Assembly (NCBI GenBank): GCA_951213105.1
Contig: OX578140.1
Span: 34,925,834-34,989,833, forward strand
Direction: 5' to 3'
Length of the DNA stretch: 64,000 nucleotides
From: Amaurobius ferox
Lineage: Eukaryota > Arthropoda > Arachnida > Araneae > Amaurobiidae
The stretch's first letter is position 1, and each line of letters begins with the position of its first letter. A program made the position numbers and the translations under genes. The notes beneath the pieces were generated by a model. That model made no database searches and was not told the origin of the DNA. It saw only the letters and a program-made list of their open reading frames with translations. This document shows positions 48,666 to 60,424 of the stretch, piece after piece.

Positions 48666-49990
48666 TATTTTTATGCAATTCTGATAATGCAATTTTCACA
48701 TTTCATTTTCACAATGCAATTTTCACATTTTTACCATTACCTTAATTCTTGTGCTTAATATATGTTTTTGTTTTGTAAATGAAATAAATATACTGATTTA
48801 TTAATACTAAACTAAATATTAATACTAATACTAATATTAATACTAACTTAATATTAATACTAACTTTTGAAAAAACACCAAATGCAAAAGAAAAATTATT
48901 CACTGGAATTGCTTTGACGTGAAAAAGTTTTTGTGGGCAAAAGAAGTGAGGAAATTTTAATCCTTATTCTAAAATCTTGAAACTAAATGAAATGAACCTC
49001 CCCTTCGGCTGCTTCGGATCAAATCATTTAAACAAATTAAAGAAAATATATAAACAATTATCTGAAGTAGTACTGGAATTCCTAGGCATAAACTGTGTTT
49101 AACTTTCAGTTGTAAGTATAAACTATTCATTGAAAGATCATTTCTCTCTGCAAACTTTCTAGATAGATTCCTTCACATTCCATTTCGGTATTTTTAAATA
49201 GAAATGTTCAGAAATAATAATTCTAATTTATAGGATATGTGATACCTTTTATTTTTCAGGATTAACTATATTTCGATCGTGGATTGGCGATTAAGATAAC
49301 TGCTATGTTCAAGTGAGCTCTTATCTTGAGTAGATCTCGTTTTGGTATTATTGAATCTAATTTGACCTCAAATTCTAACTCGAATCAGATCTGCATGTTT
49401 TATCCAGAAATCGCTAATTTGTCAGTATCGTTATCCAAGAAAGTAGCACAATAATTAAATTGTCTGTTTAGGAATTTCGACATTGTATCTTTTTACAATG
49501 TGACCTAAAGATGAAATTGAAAAGTGAACTGGTAGGTTACGAAGAAGTTATAGGTTCTGTTTATATTCTACACTAGTTATTGATAGCAAATCCGCCTGTA
49601 CTCCTAAACTTCAAGCGCTTGTTAGTTAATTAACTAACAAACACTTACAGATTACGTGTTTTCTTAGGCTTGAGAACAAAATAATCAAATGTGCCGCTGA
49701 CAGACTGTCTCGTGGAGAATCTTCTAAACTAGACTGCAGCGTTTTAAAGATATTAAATGTTTAACGATTTGACACAAATTAAAAATTCTCCATATTTTCC
49801 AATGAAAGGTGAAATAAAGAAAACTAAAAATTTTAAACAATTTTAAACGCATGTTTATCCCAAGTATTTATTCGTGCGATAAAGTGAAAAATATTGCTTG
49901 CTCTGTAAATATATATGCCATGAGGAAAAAAAATCATATCCTGTATATACAGTGCTGCACACAAGCGATTTTGTTTGTAATTCATATTGG
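48666..49990. other. No gene recognised
   Basis: AT-rich DNA with a run of TTAATACTAA-like words near 48800-48860. Nothing coding supported. Confidence 0.5.
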
Positions 49991-50009
49991 GTAATTCAGT
50001 TAAAAGTTC

Positions 50010-50330
50010 AAACCTATCACTGAATGATTAATGACCTATTAATATATTTGACAAACATCTTCCCTCTACTAATTGCTCCCCTACCCTGATGAGGAGGATG
50101 TCACCGACGGAGGAAATTGAAAGAAAAAAAAATTATTCAGAGGATCATCTAAGGTAATGAATGTCTTTTTCTAGGGACAAAAAAACTTCATTTTTAGAAA
50201 TAGCAAAAAAAAAATTACTTCTTTTTGTGTCATTAAGCAATGTGGTCTGGAGTAAAAAATGATTCTATTAGCAACTTCAGTTTCAATGCATGAATAATTC
50301 ATTAATTTAATAAGAAAGACTATTGATTTG
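50010..50330 (+). repeat. Dispersed repeat family H, copy 1
   Basis: Direct, diverged match to 52500-52760: ATTAATGACCTATTAATATATTTGACAAACA, CCTGATGAG, GTCATTAAGCAATGTGGT. Confidence 0.55.
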
Positions 50331-52495
50331 GAATTGCGGAGAGTATCTATTAATAGTAGGCTTTGCAACTTTATCCTTTAAACCAAAATGAAGTCTACAA
50401 TTGATTTGATGATAGAATTGTGCTCGCATTGCAGGTAATAGTGTCTGTCGGCCGGTTTCACACATTACGGGCACTTTCAGCATGGAATTACCCAATAGAC
50501 TTAAGGGAGAAAGGTATATCTTTGGTAGAAAGAGGGAATTCGAAATCTGATGTTATCCCTGCAATGACAGTATGGTGACAAGATTTTAGGATGATGTCTT
50601 AATATGCAAAATAAAAGTCAACGGTGAACTTTTAGAAATAAGTACATACTATGCTATGACTGATACTCGGAGCCAAACAGTAAGATGCGAAATTATCAAT
50701 CAATGGACACACTGATGAAATTATAGTAAACATTTACACTACTTGATGTGGGTAAAGGTTATGCCAACACCCTATGATATAAATTTACATGATTCGAGTG
50801 TTATCTTCCTAAAAATTGCGTATGAAAATTTTCCAGCGCATGAGCAATTGGCACATGTACAAAACACTTAACAAAACACTTAACATGCACTTAACAATGC
50901 AGCACATGTGTTGAAAGTATCCGTTTCACCAGAGATGATGAAAAATGTGCAAAATTTCTAGCTGTAAAAATGTTGTAATTTTATAACAGTTTTTCGCAGC
51001 GTGATTCTATCGGCTGACGTTAGATTAGTTCTAAAATTTATTAGGGATGTATCATGTGATAGTTACCTATATTTAAGAATATGGCTAAATTCGGCAAATG
51101 GAAGAATTGAGGTAAAAAGTTTCCTCAACTAGTGGGCTTTTGCAAAATGCAACGGTGAACTCCGAGCCAATGATAACGAGGAGTGCAGGGCAATTGGAAA
51201 GAACAGGTGGTTCTAAGAAAAGTTATACGTCAATTTAAGGCGCGCATATGCAGATTTAACTCTCGATATGATGGTCAAGTACATCCTCAGTTAAAATCTG
51301 GCGATTACGTAAAACATTTTTTGCTATAGCTGATGCTGAAAGTATCTACGTTTATAACTATAATTTGTATTTATGTCAAAATTGAAGTGTAGATTATTTG
51401 AAGTGTCTGGTGCTCAGTTACGCTAATGATGTCAGAAAAATCATCACACACCCTAATCTTCCAAACTGGAATAACTATTTATTTTAAGTTCCAACACTAA
51501 CTTATTACCAGGAAAAATGTCGCATTACAAACATCAAGAAAACTTGCTATGGGTTACCATGTTACGAACCTCTATGCTGACTAACATTTCCGTTTTACTA
51601 GTTTTGTGCGACCTGAGTTCAATGTTCTTGTAGCTTATATCTGCAACTCAAATGTTTCGATGTAAAACTAAATTTGCTTGTTTCCATAAAAGTTTTGAAA
51701 AATTGCGGCACAAAGCAGATTTTATTATTATTATTATTACCCTGGTCATCCACCTCACCCAAAGGGTGTATAGCAGTATTTGTTTTGTTGTTATCTCTCA
51801 ATACATGCATAGGCTATGTCGAACTGAAGGGCAAATAAGTGCGATTCCATAAGAAGCGCTATACTTGTTCATGGGTCAAGAAGTAAAACTAAATATGATG
51901 TTACATGTGAAACTTGAATATTGTATGTTATATTGTAATTAAATATTGTACTGGAATATGGTAAAGAAGTGAACTGTGGCAAAAGTTTAAAGTGATATGA
52001 ATGAGTTTTGAATTTTAACATATTTTAAATCATGAGCAGCGCCGAGTATATTATCTTGTGTACCAAATATTGCAGAACGAGTAAATTGGAAACTGAATTT
52101 CTAGTGAAACAAAATGATAACCACTGTAGTATAAATCCTTTTGCAATTTTGTTGCTTAAAATTGTTTAATTTGAATCTCTATGTTCAAGCAATGAAGCTC
52201 TGAAGATGTACTCTCCTTGTATCTGTACAGTTCTTTTCATACTTCAACAGCTTCTGTATATGCATTTTGTGTGACAAGGATGTCATTTTACGTGAGAATA
52301 TACATTGACAACATTTGTTAATAATATGTAACACTAGAAAAGTTGAACACAACGTTAATTAATTTTATTGAAAAACACTTTAAATGAACCAATATAGCTT
52401 ACTAAAAATATTTATTATTAAATCATCTTCATTTATAAATTTCCATTTAATACATATTTATTTTTAATGGGTACCCATAAATTTAGTTAAAGCTT
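50331..52495. other. No gene recognised
   Basis: AT-rich DNA with short frames only. A small (TTA)n tract followed by CACCTCACCCAAAGGGTG near 51720-51770 might be a SINE scrap, but there is too little to call. Confidence 0.5.
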
Positions 52496-52765
52496 TGAAA
52501 CCTGTCGCAAAATGATTAATGAACTTTTAATATATTTGACAAACAGCTTTGCTGAACTAATTGAACCCCAATCCTGATGAGAGCGATATCACTGGTTGAG
52601 AAGATTGATGAAAAAATATTCTACGGGTTCTCCTTGGCAATTAATGTTTTATTTTCTTAGAAAAAATATTTTATCTTCATTAAGCGATGTGGTTTAAAAT
52701 ATACAATATTTTATTAGCAGCGTCAATTCAGTCCAATGCAATTATAATCAGCAATTTAAAAAAAT
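52496..52765 (+). repeat. Dispersed repeat family H, copy 2
   Basis: Second copy of the family at 50010-50330, sharing AATATATTTGACAAACA, ATCCTGATGAG and TCATTAAGCGATGTGGT. Confidence 0.55.
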
Positions 52766-53791
52766 ATTTATATGGATAACACTTCCATCGCAAGCCAGTA
52801 CGCCAGTAATCTCTAGTGCTGTTAAAATGCAATTAAGGTACATACCAGCCATATAAGCAACTGGGTCTAGCGCAGATATTTTCTCATATTCCGGTAAATA
52901 TTGATTGGTCTCGCATCTCATCCTAGTTCTCTCTCATAAAAAACTAAATCAGTTACTGTAGTATAAAGTATTATTTGTAAATGTAAGTTATAATCTTTCA
53001 CTGCTACCTAATTACATATTATAATTTAATATCAAAATATTTTAGTCAATGACCAATGATTTACTTTTCAGATTACGTAAGTTAACTCTCACTGCAGAGA
53101 TAAATTTGGAAGGTTACTTTAGGTAAACGTTGCAGTTACGTAATTTTAACTATACCCACGGGGAAAGATTATTAAGTACAAAAAAATATTTTCGACACAA
53201 TGTGTTCTTAGTTGTTTTCTACATATATATTTGTATAATACTCGGAACTCTTATTCCATTACTGCTGCAAATATTTCAAAGTATTTAAATTAAACGCTGA
53301 TTTAGGACATTCTGATGTAAATTAATTACAATTAAATTGCTCCAAATGTACATTGAAAGAAACTAAAATATACATTTTTTTTCACAAAATCCGTTTACTT
53401 AGTTAAATACATTCATTTAACTAAGCACTTTCATCTGCATTTAATTACTCTGGAAATTCTGCCAGTTTTATAAACGTTTGAAAGCAAATTGCTTCTAAAA
53501 TTGTTTATTTAAAACGTAGTGTAAAATGAATTATTTTATGTAATTAGTGGATTTTTGAAAAATGTTATTAATTTTACACTTCGTTTATCTGTGTTAATGA
53601 ACTTAATTAGCTGTTCATATGCGTTTTAAATTCATATGGAGGTTACATATTTGCAAATAATTTAGTTTATTGTTGTAGTAAATAAATATCTGTTTTGAAA
53701 CATTTTATGAATAAGAATTATGTGATTTGAAAATTTTAAAATTTCGGAACAGAAAATAGCGCCGTTTTGCAACTAATACAGATTTATATGC

Positions 53792-53796
<5 letters not shown>
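52766..53796. other. No gene recognised
   Basis: AT-rich DNA with no supported feature. Confidence 0.5.

Positions 53797-53834
<38 letters not shown>
53797..53834. repeat. (TA)n microsatellite
   Basis: About 18 TA units directly before TGTGGGACCAG. Confidence 0.95.
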
Positions 53835-53837
<3 letters not shown>

Positions 53838-54420
53838 GGGACCAGAGTTGAAACAAGATTTAGCGGAGACAGTTTTATGTTGAATATTTATAATTGTCTG
53901 TAATATCAAACAATGAATTAGGTTTAAGGACTTAAGGACGCTAGTTGTATTGCGCCCTGACCCGAATGGTCAAATAAGGCCATAGACATAGAGGATAAAG
54001 TAAAGATACGAGATTGTGTAAAGATGTTAACCAATTATGGAGGATTTCTGATCACATTGTCCTAAGCTCAGCCAATAGTAGACAAGAGGCTTATCAGACC
54101 TTAGACGAAAATATGTTGCAACATATGGAAAGTTCTAGAGTAAGAGAGAAAACAGTTAGCGTTTCGGAGAGTTCCAGTTCGATAAAAGCAGTCAAAGTAG
54201 ACAAGAGTCGTAGTGCAGCCAGAGTACAAGACTTTGAGTTGAACGACTGGCGATGCAGTTATGATGAGGTCAATTTGATTCGTGTTCAGTGATCGACTTC
54301 CATACGAGACAGCGTACCACACCGTTAGTTGGTACAGCACGGTGTACGCTGATGAAACAAAACCAAATGTGGCTGTGCCAATGCACAGAGACAAAATTGA
54401 CGGTATGTGTTCCTATCAAT
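53835..54420 (+). other. LTR-like higher-GC segment, unidentified
   Basis: Begins TGTGGGACCAGAG right after the (TA)n tract, a TG start reminiscent of retrotransposon LTRs. It is GC-richer than its flanks, and an AATAAA lies farther downstream (about 54547). A 92-codon frame (54014-54292) is Ser-rich without a domain. I could not find a matching CA end, a target duplication or a partner LTR in the window. A solo LTR is one option; an old exon is another. Confidence 0.3.
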
Positions 54421-54715
54421 AATTATAGAAGATCATAAATGCAGTTTAGGCATTTTAACTTAGCTAGTCTCACATTTGCCATCTCCTCCGCAAATAGTAA
54501 TATGATAATTGTTGTAATGAATTTAATAATTAATCAAATGTTCTTAATAAATGATTTTATTTTAAAGTTAAATTGGTGCAATTAATGGTGGTAATATGTT
54601 AATGTATTCTACTCCGGGAACTCGCTCTGAAGATGAAAATGGTGGGTTAAGCGGTATTTCAAGTTTCAATGCAACGTCATTAATTTTAATGAATTTTAAT
54701 GATATTAAAATGTGC

Positions 54716-55065
<350 letters not shown>

Positions 55066-55372
55066 CTATTGAAATCAAAAACGAGGATTAAGCTCAATGG
55101 AAGGGAAAACCAAATACAATGCATGCAATGGCAGAGGAGGATGGCGACTCCTTATTCCCGTTTAAAGCTGCTTTTCCAGCCCGGGCAAACGCTCACGGAA
55201 CCAATGCATTGCAAAGGTTGATCCCCCATACGTGCCCAGTCAAAAGCACCCAAACATGGAGAAACAGACCACTGAGAATGAAAGTCAAGAAACGCACAAC
55301 TAAGGAAACACAAAACCTCCTATTATATAAATAACTATGCGCATGTGCAAGTCTTCAAGTGATATGCAGAAA

Positions 55373-55995
55373 CTATCCCAATTCCGCAAAATCCCTTTTG
55401 AAAGAATTTGCTTCATTTTTATTGTTGAAAAAAGAATTATAATATTTCTTCAGGAATTTAACAGGGTAATTCTTTTTTAATGCCTCTAATATTATCCCCT
55501 TGTTACTTGATATGCAATCCTTTGCTAAAGTGTTGCATATTTGGTTTCTCTTGAAATGTCCCAAAAGTATATTTCTAAAATGAATCTTGAGAGGTTCGTT
55601 TTCCAAGTGATGATATTGTTAATTTTTATGCCATAACTTTTTCTTTTGTCGTGTAGACTCGTATAAATTCCATTCCTTGTATTGTACTTAATGGTGATAT
55701 CCAAGAAATTCACCGATCCATCCTCTGCACGTTTATTTTCAACCAATTCCAAGCCACTGGGGTAAAAATTGAATTCCAATCCTGCTGCATTTTCATAATA
55801 TCCATACAGCACGTCATCAACATAACGAAAGTACGGTATCTCATATAATAGGTGTGTTCCATGCTCATATTTAGTGAGATATATGTCAGCCAATATTGAT
55901 GAACAACTTCCCCCCATTGGAATTCCTTTAATCTGTTTATAATAGCACTTTCCGTCAAAAAGTATATTTTCCCTCAAATCCAGAATTCCTTTCAC
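55373..55995 (-). pseudogene. Inverted truncated copy of the PLE reverse transcriptase
   Basis: Minus-strand duplicate of the C-terminal third of the protein at 56003-57625, from LRENILFDG through GIPMGG and YVDD to the RDFAELG end. A single missing T near 55580 shifts the frame within the SRFI segment, so the last ~80 codons lie in a second frame (55373-55606). The amino-terminal side stops abruptly at 55978, where homology to the longer copy ends. It lacks motif A and the fingers region, so it is not functional. The UTR follows on the far side (55065-55372). Confidence 0.85.
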
Positions 55996-56002
55996 TTCTA
56001 TT

Positions 56003-57625
56003 TTGAATGGAATTAATAAATTTTTACCAATCCCTTTTATTACAGTTAAATTGAATTACCGTTATGTTTGTACTAACGGCAGAAAAATATACAACTATAG
56101 TCATATATGTAAGAATACCTCGTTGTATGACGTGGAAGAGTGTAATTGCAAGAACAGTGTATATAGTGACCCGTATCACAAACATATTATTACAGGAAAT
56201 TTAAATTTTATTGAAGACCAACAACTAAAATGTATTTTCAAATTGGGAACTAAGTTTCGAGAACAAGAATTTGAGTGTGTATATGATGATTTACTTAACG
56301 ATCTGTATCAATTCATTTATCGTTTAGCTGTGAAATACAGTGTTCCTGTTCAGACATTTGATGAATGGAAATATCATTTTATTAATGGTTTCAAATTGCA
56401 CTATCAAAAGAGATACAAAAATACTAAAGTATCATCCATACCTAGATCCATCAAAAACATCAGAGATAGCTTTGTAATCACTTATACAGATAAAATCGTG
56501 GCTAATTATGCATTTACCTGTAAAAAATATTATATGGAAAATTTACAGAAATGTTACCTTGATCAGGATGTGTATACATCGGTATCGCATAATAGTAAAA
56601 CTTTGACCAATCGAATCAAAGCCTTATACAAAAGAATTGATATTGATCTTAAAAATGTTAAGTTCCCTTACTTAGTGCTTATACCAAAGATGCATAAGGA
56701 ACCCGTTAAATTCCGCACTGTCACCGTAGGATGCGGAACTTATTTGACCATTGCTAACTTAAAACTTTTAAATATCCTAAAGCAAGTTATGATTAACCTT
56801 CAAAAGCAGGGAACTGTTATTATCAAGAACAGCCATGATATCATTAAAAGACTTAAATTCTGTGACAAGGAATTGCGATTCAGAAGTTATGATTTTCGCG
56901 ATCTTTTCAATAATATTGATATTGCACAACTTTACCTTATATTGAAGGAATTGCATGAGTTACATAATTTGAAAGAGTACATTACATATCGAAAATATAT
57001 GGACCTTATCAATCTGGTTTTGAGGGAAAATATACTTTTTGACGGAAAGTGCTATTATAAACAGATTAAAGGAATTCCAATGGGGGGAAGTTGTTCATCA
57101 ATATTGGCTGACATATATCTCACTAAATATGAGCATGGAACACACCTATTATATGAGATACCGTACTTTCGTTATGTTGATGACGTGCTGTATGGATATT
57201 ATGAAAATGCAGCAGGATTGGAATTCAATTTTTACCCCAGTGGCTTGGAATTGGTTGAAAATAAACGTGCAGAGGATGGATCGGTGAATTTCTTGGATAT
57301 CACCATTAAGTACAATACAAGGAATGGAATTTATACGAGTCTACACGACAAAAGAAAAAGTTATGGCATAAAAATTAACAATATCATCACTTGGAAAACG
57401 AACCTCTCAAGATTCATTTTTAGAAATATACTTTTGGGACATTTCAAGAGAAACCAAATATGCAACACTTTAGCAAAGGATTGCATATCAAGTAACAAGG
57501 GGATAATATTAGAGGCATTAAAAAAGAATTACCCTGTTAAATTCCTGAAGAAATATTATAATTCTTTTTTCAACAATAAAAATGAAGCAAATTCTTTCAA
57601 AAGGGATTTTGCGGAATTGGGATAG
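56003..57625 (+). CDS. Penelope-like reverse transcriptase, 540 residues
   Basis: Reverse transcriptase of a PLE, which would copy element RNA at a nicked chromosomal target. Landmarks by residue: C47 and C49 of an ECNC pre-RT motif, with a downstream HKHIITGN; IPKMHKEPVKFRTVTV near 227 (fingers); YDFRDLFNN with D297 (motif A); GIPMGG from 357 (motif B); YVDD at 391-394 (motif C); then FLDITI and LHDKR, and a basic thumb-like end. All three catalytic aspartates are present. No GIY-YIG endonuclease follows: the frame stops soon after the thumb. The ATG is only the first in this frame. The 5' side abuts the inverted copy at 55979-56002, so the protein is probably N-terminally truncated and an N-terminal endonuclease could be lost. 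Wording resembles the Naiad/Chlamys-type PLEs more than classical Penelope (from memory). Confidence 0.85.
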   Translation: MNGINKFLPIPFITVKLNYRYVCTNGRKIYNYSHICKNTSLYDVEECNCKNSVYSDPYHKHIITGNLNFIEDQQLKCIFKLGTKFREQEFECVYDDLLNDLYQFIYRLAVKYSVPVQTFDEWKYHFINGFKLHYQKRYKNTKVSSIPRSIKNIRDSFVITYTDKIVANYAFTCKKYYMENLQKCYLDQDVYTSVSHNSKTLTNRIKALYKRIDIDLKNVKFPYLVLIPKMHKEPVKFRTVTVGCGTYLTIANLKLLNILKQVMINLQKQGTVIIKNSHDIIKRLKFCDKELRFRSYDFRDLFNNIDIAQLYLILKELHELHNLKEYITYRKYMDLINLVLRENILFDGKCYYKQIKGIPMGGSCSSILADIYLTKYEHGTHLLYEIPYFRYVDDVLYGYYENAAGLEFNFYPSGLELVENKRAEDGSVNFLDITIKYNTRNGIYTSLHDKRKSYGIKINNIITWKTNLSRFIFRNILLGHFKRNQICNTLAKDCISSNKGIILEALKKNYPVKFLKKYYNSFFNNKNEANSFKRDFAELG

Positions 57626-57940
57626 TTTCTGCATATCACTTGAAGACTTGCACATGCGCATAGTTATTTATATAATAGGAGGTTTTGTGTTTCCTTAGTT
57701 GTGCGTTTCTTGACTTTCATTCTCAGTGGTCTGTTTCTCCATGTTTGGGTGCTTCTGACTGGGCACGTATGGGGGATCAACCTTTGCAATGCATTGGTTC
57801 CGTGAGCGTTTGCCCGGGCTGGAAAAGCAGCTTTAAACGGGAATGAGGAGTCGCCATCCTCCTCTGCCATTGCATGCATTGTATTTGGTTTTCCCTTCCA
57901 TTGAGCTTAATCCTCGTTTTTGATTTCAATAGTATATTTA
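57626..57940 (+). other. PLE 3' untranslated region
   Basis: About 310 bases from the stop codon to the end of the inverted-arm homology. It is GC-richer than the flanks, with CTCATTCCCGTTTAAAG-like sequence on its complement and a GCATGCATTG word. The same segment, inverted, forms the outer part of the left arm. An antisense 71-codon frame occurs in both arms (57664-57879 minus, 55119-55334 plus). It is conserved only because the arms are recent copies, so I do not call it a gene. Confidence 0.7.
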
Positions 57941-58021
57941 CTTCGGATTAAAGAGCAGCATTTGCGCCTATTCCTTGGTAATATTGGTTTACATCTTTGT
58001 GATTACGTATAGCACTTGTCG

Positions 58022-58352
<331 letters not shown>

Positions 58353-58689
58353 ACTCCTTCAATTGTGAAATATTTATATACTTTTATATATATTTTTGAA
58401 TTGTAGTAGTTATAATTATATACTGGTATTTGCTATCAAAAATCAATATTTTAATTAATATAGTTATATTTCTTTATAGGTGAGGATATATATGTTCTTT
58501 CCACTCTATTAGAAAATTGATCAAGTAGCAATTGTATTAAATGTTCTGAGGTAAGAGTATTAAAAATCTTTGAACTTAAAATGAAAAAAATTCTTTATAT
58601 AATTATAATTCATTAATAAGTAAAAAATACTATGTGCGAAGGATGAAAAGAACTTGAGCAACGAATTTATTCTCAGTCAGATTAATTAT

Positions 58690-59490
58690 ATATTAAGCAA
58701 AACTATAAAATCTTCTGCTTCTCTATGTAAAATCAATGATTGTTTCATTCATATCAGCTATATTGCAGACTCCAGAGCTAAATAATTTTGCGTTAAAGAA
58801 ATTCAGCAATTCTTATACAACTCATCTTACTGCTTGGTGCCTTTACATTCTTCATGGTTGAAAATTAGACTTCGTTGTAGAAATAATCAAAGTTTGATGA
58901 TTACTTAAACTCCAAAATATTGTAATTGGATTGGCGCAGCATACAGATGCACTGAAAAAAAAATAAAATAAAGCTGTTTTAAGACGGATACAACACTAAA
59001 TATGAATTAAAAAGAACTTTAAAAATCACGATTTTGACCCAAGATGGATGCTATATTTTATTTTGAAGTGGGTCACGTGATCTCTTCATATAATAAGGAT
59101 GCAACTATTATTTTAATTTTTATTTAAAAAAAACTACCGAACATATTTTTCTGAATTTTTTTTATGTATATTTTATGGGATAATTTAAATATCTCCTAAA
59201 ACTTTCGAAACAAATTATGAATTTTAAATTCGCTTAGAAAATGTTTGAAGAATTAGATCCCATAGGGTTCAATGTATTTTATTTGTTCAACCCGTGTTCA
59301 ATCCAAAACTAATTGGGGAATATTCTTAATTTACATTCCCGTATGCCCCACAGGACCGTCTCAAAAACACATTTAATTTTGATAAAGCCATTTTTACGGC
59401 GCATATCGTGCTAACGGACATACAGACAAACAGAATGAACAAAGTCATAAACAATTTTCAACTATGTAGTAAAATGTTAAAAATCGTTAA
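58690..59490 (+). repeat. Repeat family F, copy 2
   Basis: Lacks the left ~350 bases of copy 1 and ends at the same AATGAACAAAGTCATAAACA region. The terminal ACAG tract is short here (ACATACAGACAAACAG). Confidence 0.65.
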
Positions 59491-60424
59491 CAATTTGTTT
59501 ATTTCAAAATTTAAACATAGTAAATAATACATTGTGATATTATCCCATATCATACTCTAACAGCCAATATTGCAGTTATTATTTCAGTTATATAAAATTT
59601 TACTACTCACGAAAAACTGCTATATCCAGTTTGTAGTATAAACTTGCACCGAAAATTGAACACAGTTTTCTCCAAGCATTTCAAAATGATCTTTCCCGGT
59701 TACATTAGAGTAACTTTTGAACAAAACCTCGCGAAATATATAGTTAAAATTTTCCACTTCACATCGCAAATGGTAAAAGAATGGAAATCGAATCTAAATA
59801 GAACGAATTACTTGACAAAACGTTTCGAACGTGATTAAAGTATAGGTTTTGCGAACGTTAATCAGCCATTTGGTTCCGCTGATATTCCATGCTGTTCATA
59901 ATTACAGGAAAATTAAACTACGAAATTAAATTGTTTATCACGTTTTTATGGCGGGGTATCTATTTGATGGACAAAGTTGGCCTCCTTCCAATTACTGCAG
60001 CACCCACATAATTAGTATGGAAAACTGGTAATCGTCCTGGATATATTCAATTTAGTTTAATATTTTAAACTTGGTGTTTAATGTTTTTTTTTGCGTCAGA
60101 CATGTGTTTGAACTGCTCCGTAACTTAAACAATTAACTTTTTAGTATATAATAATCCCATATTCATATATAATAATTACAATATAGTTAATAATACTACT
60201 GGAAAGTAGGAACGCAAACATATAAACACGAGTTTACTACGTTCGAAAAATTCAAACGCTAGGACCAAATTGCTTCAAAATTATTACAAAATGATGAAAA
60301 ACACAAATCATATATTAGTTTATAATTTTAGAGACTTATCACACTTTTACACTGTATTCGTCAGCAATACTTGTTATTCCCAACACATAGTTATAATTTC
60401 TTTTGCTTCATTCTAATTAAGAAA
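59491..60424. other. No gene recognised
   Basis: AT-rich DNA. The 64-codon frame at 59644-59838 has no recognisable domain. Confidence 0.5.

Noticed and set aside
54340..54400. CTGATGA word suggesting a hammerhead ribozyme
   Set aside because: No following helix II plus GAAA core and no plausible helix III. I also looked for a hammerhead core in the PLE UTR (57626-57937 and its inverse), since some PLEs carry one, and saw none.
55119..55334. 71-codon frame [11 protein letters not shown]..., also at 57664-57879
   Set aside because: It is antisense to the PLE UTR and present in both arms only because they are recent copies. No domain.
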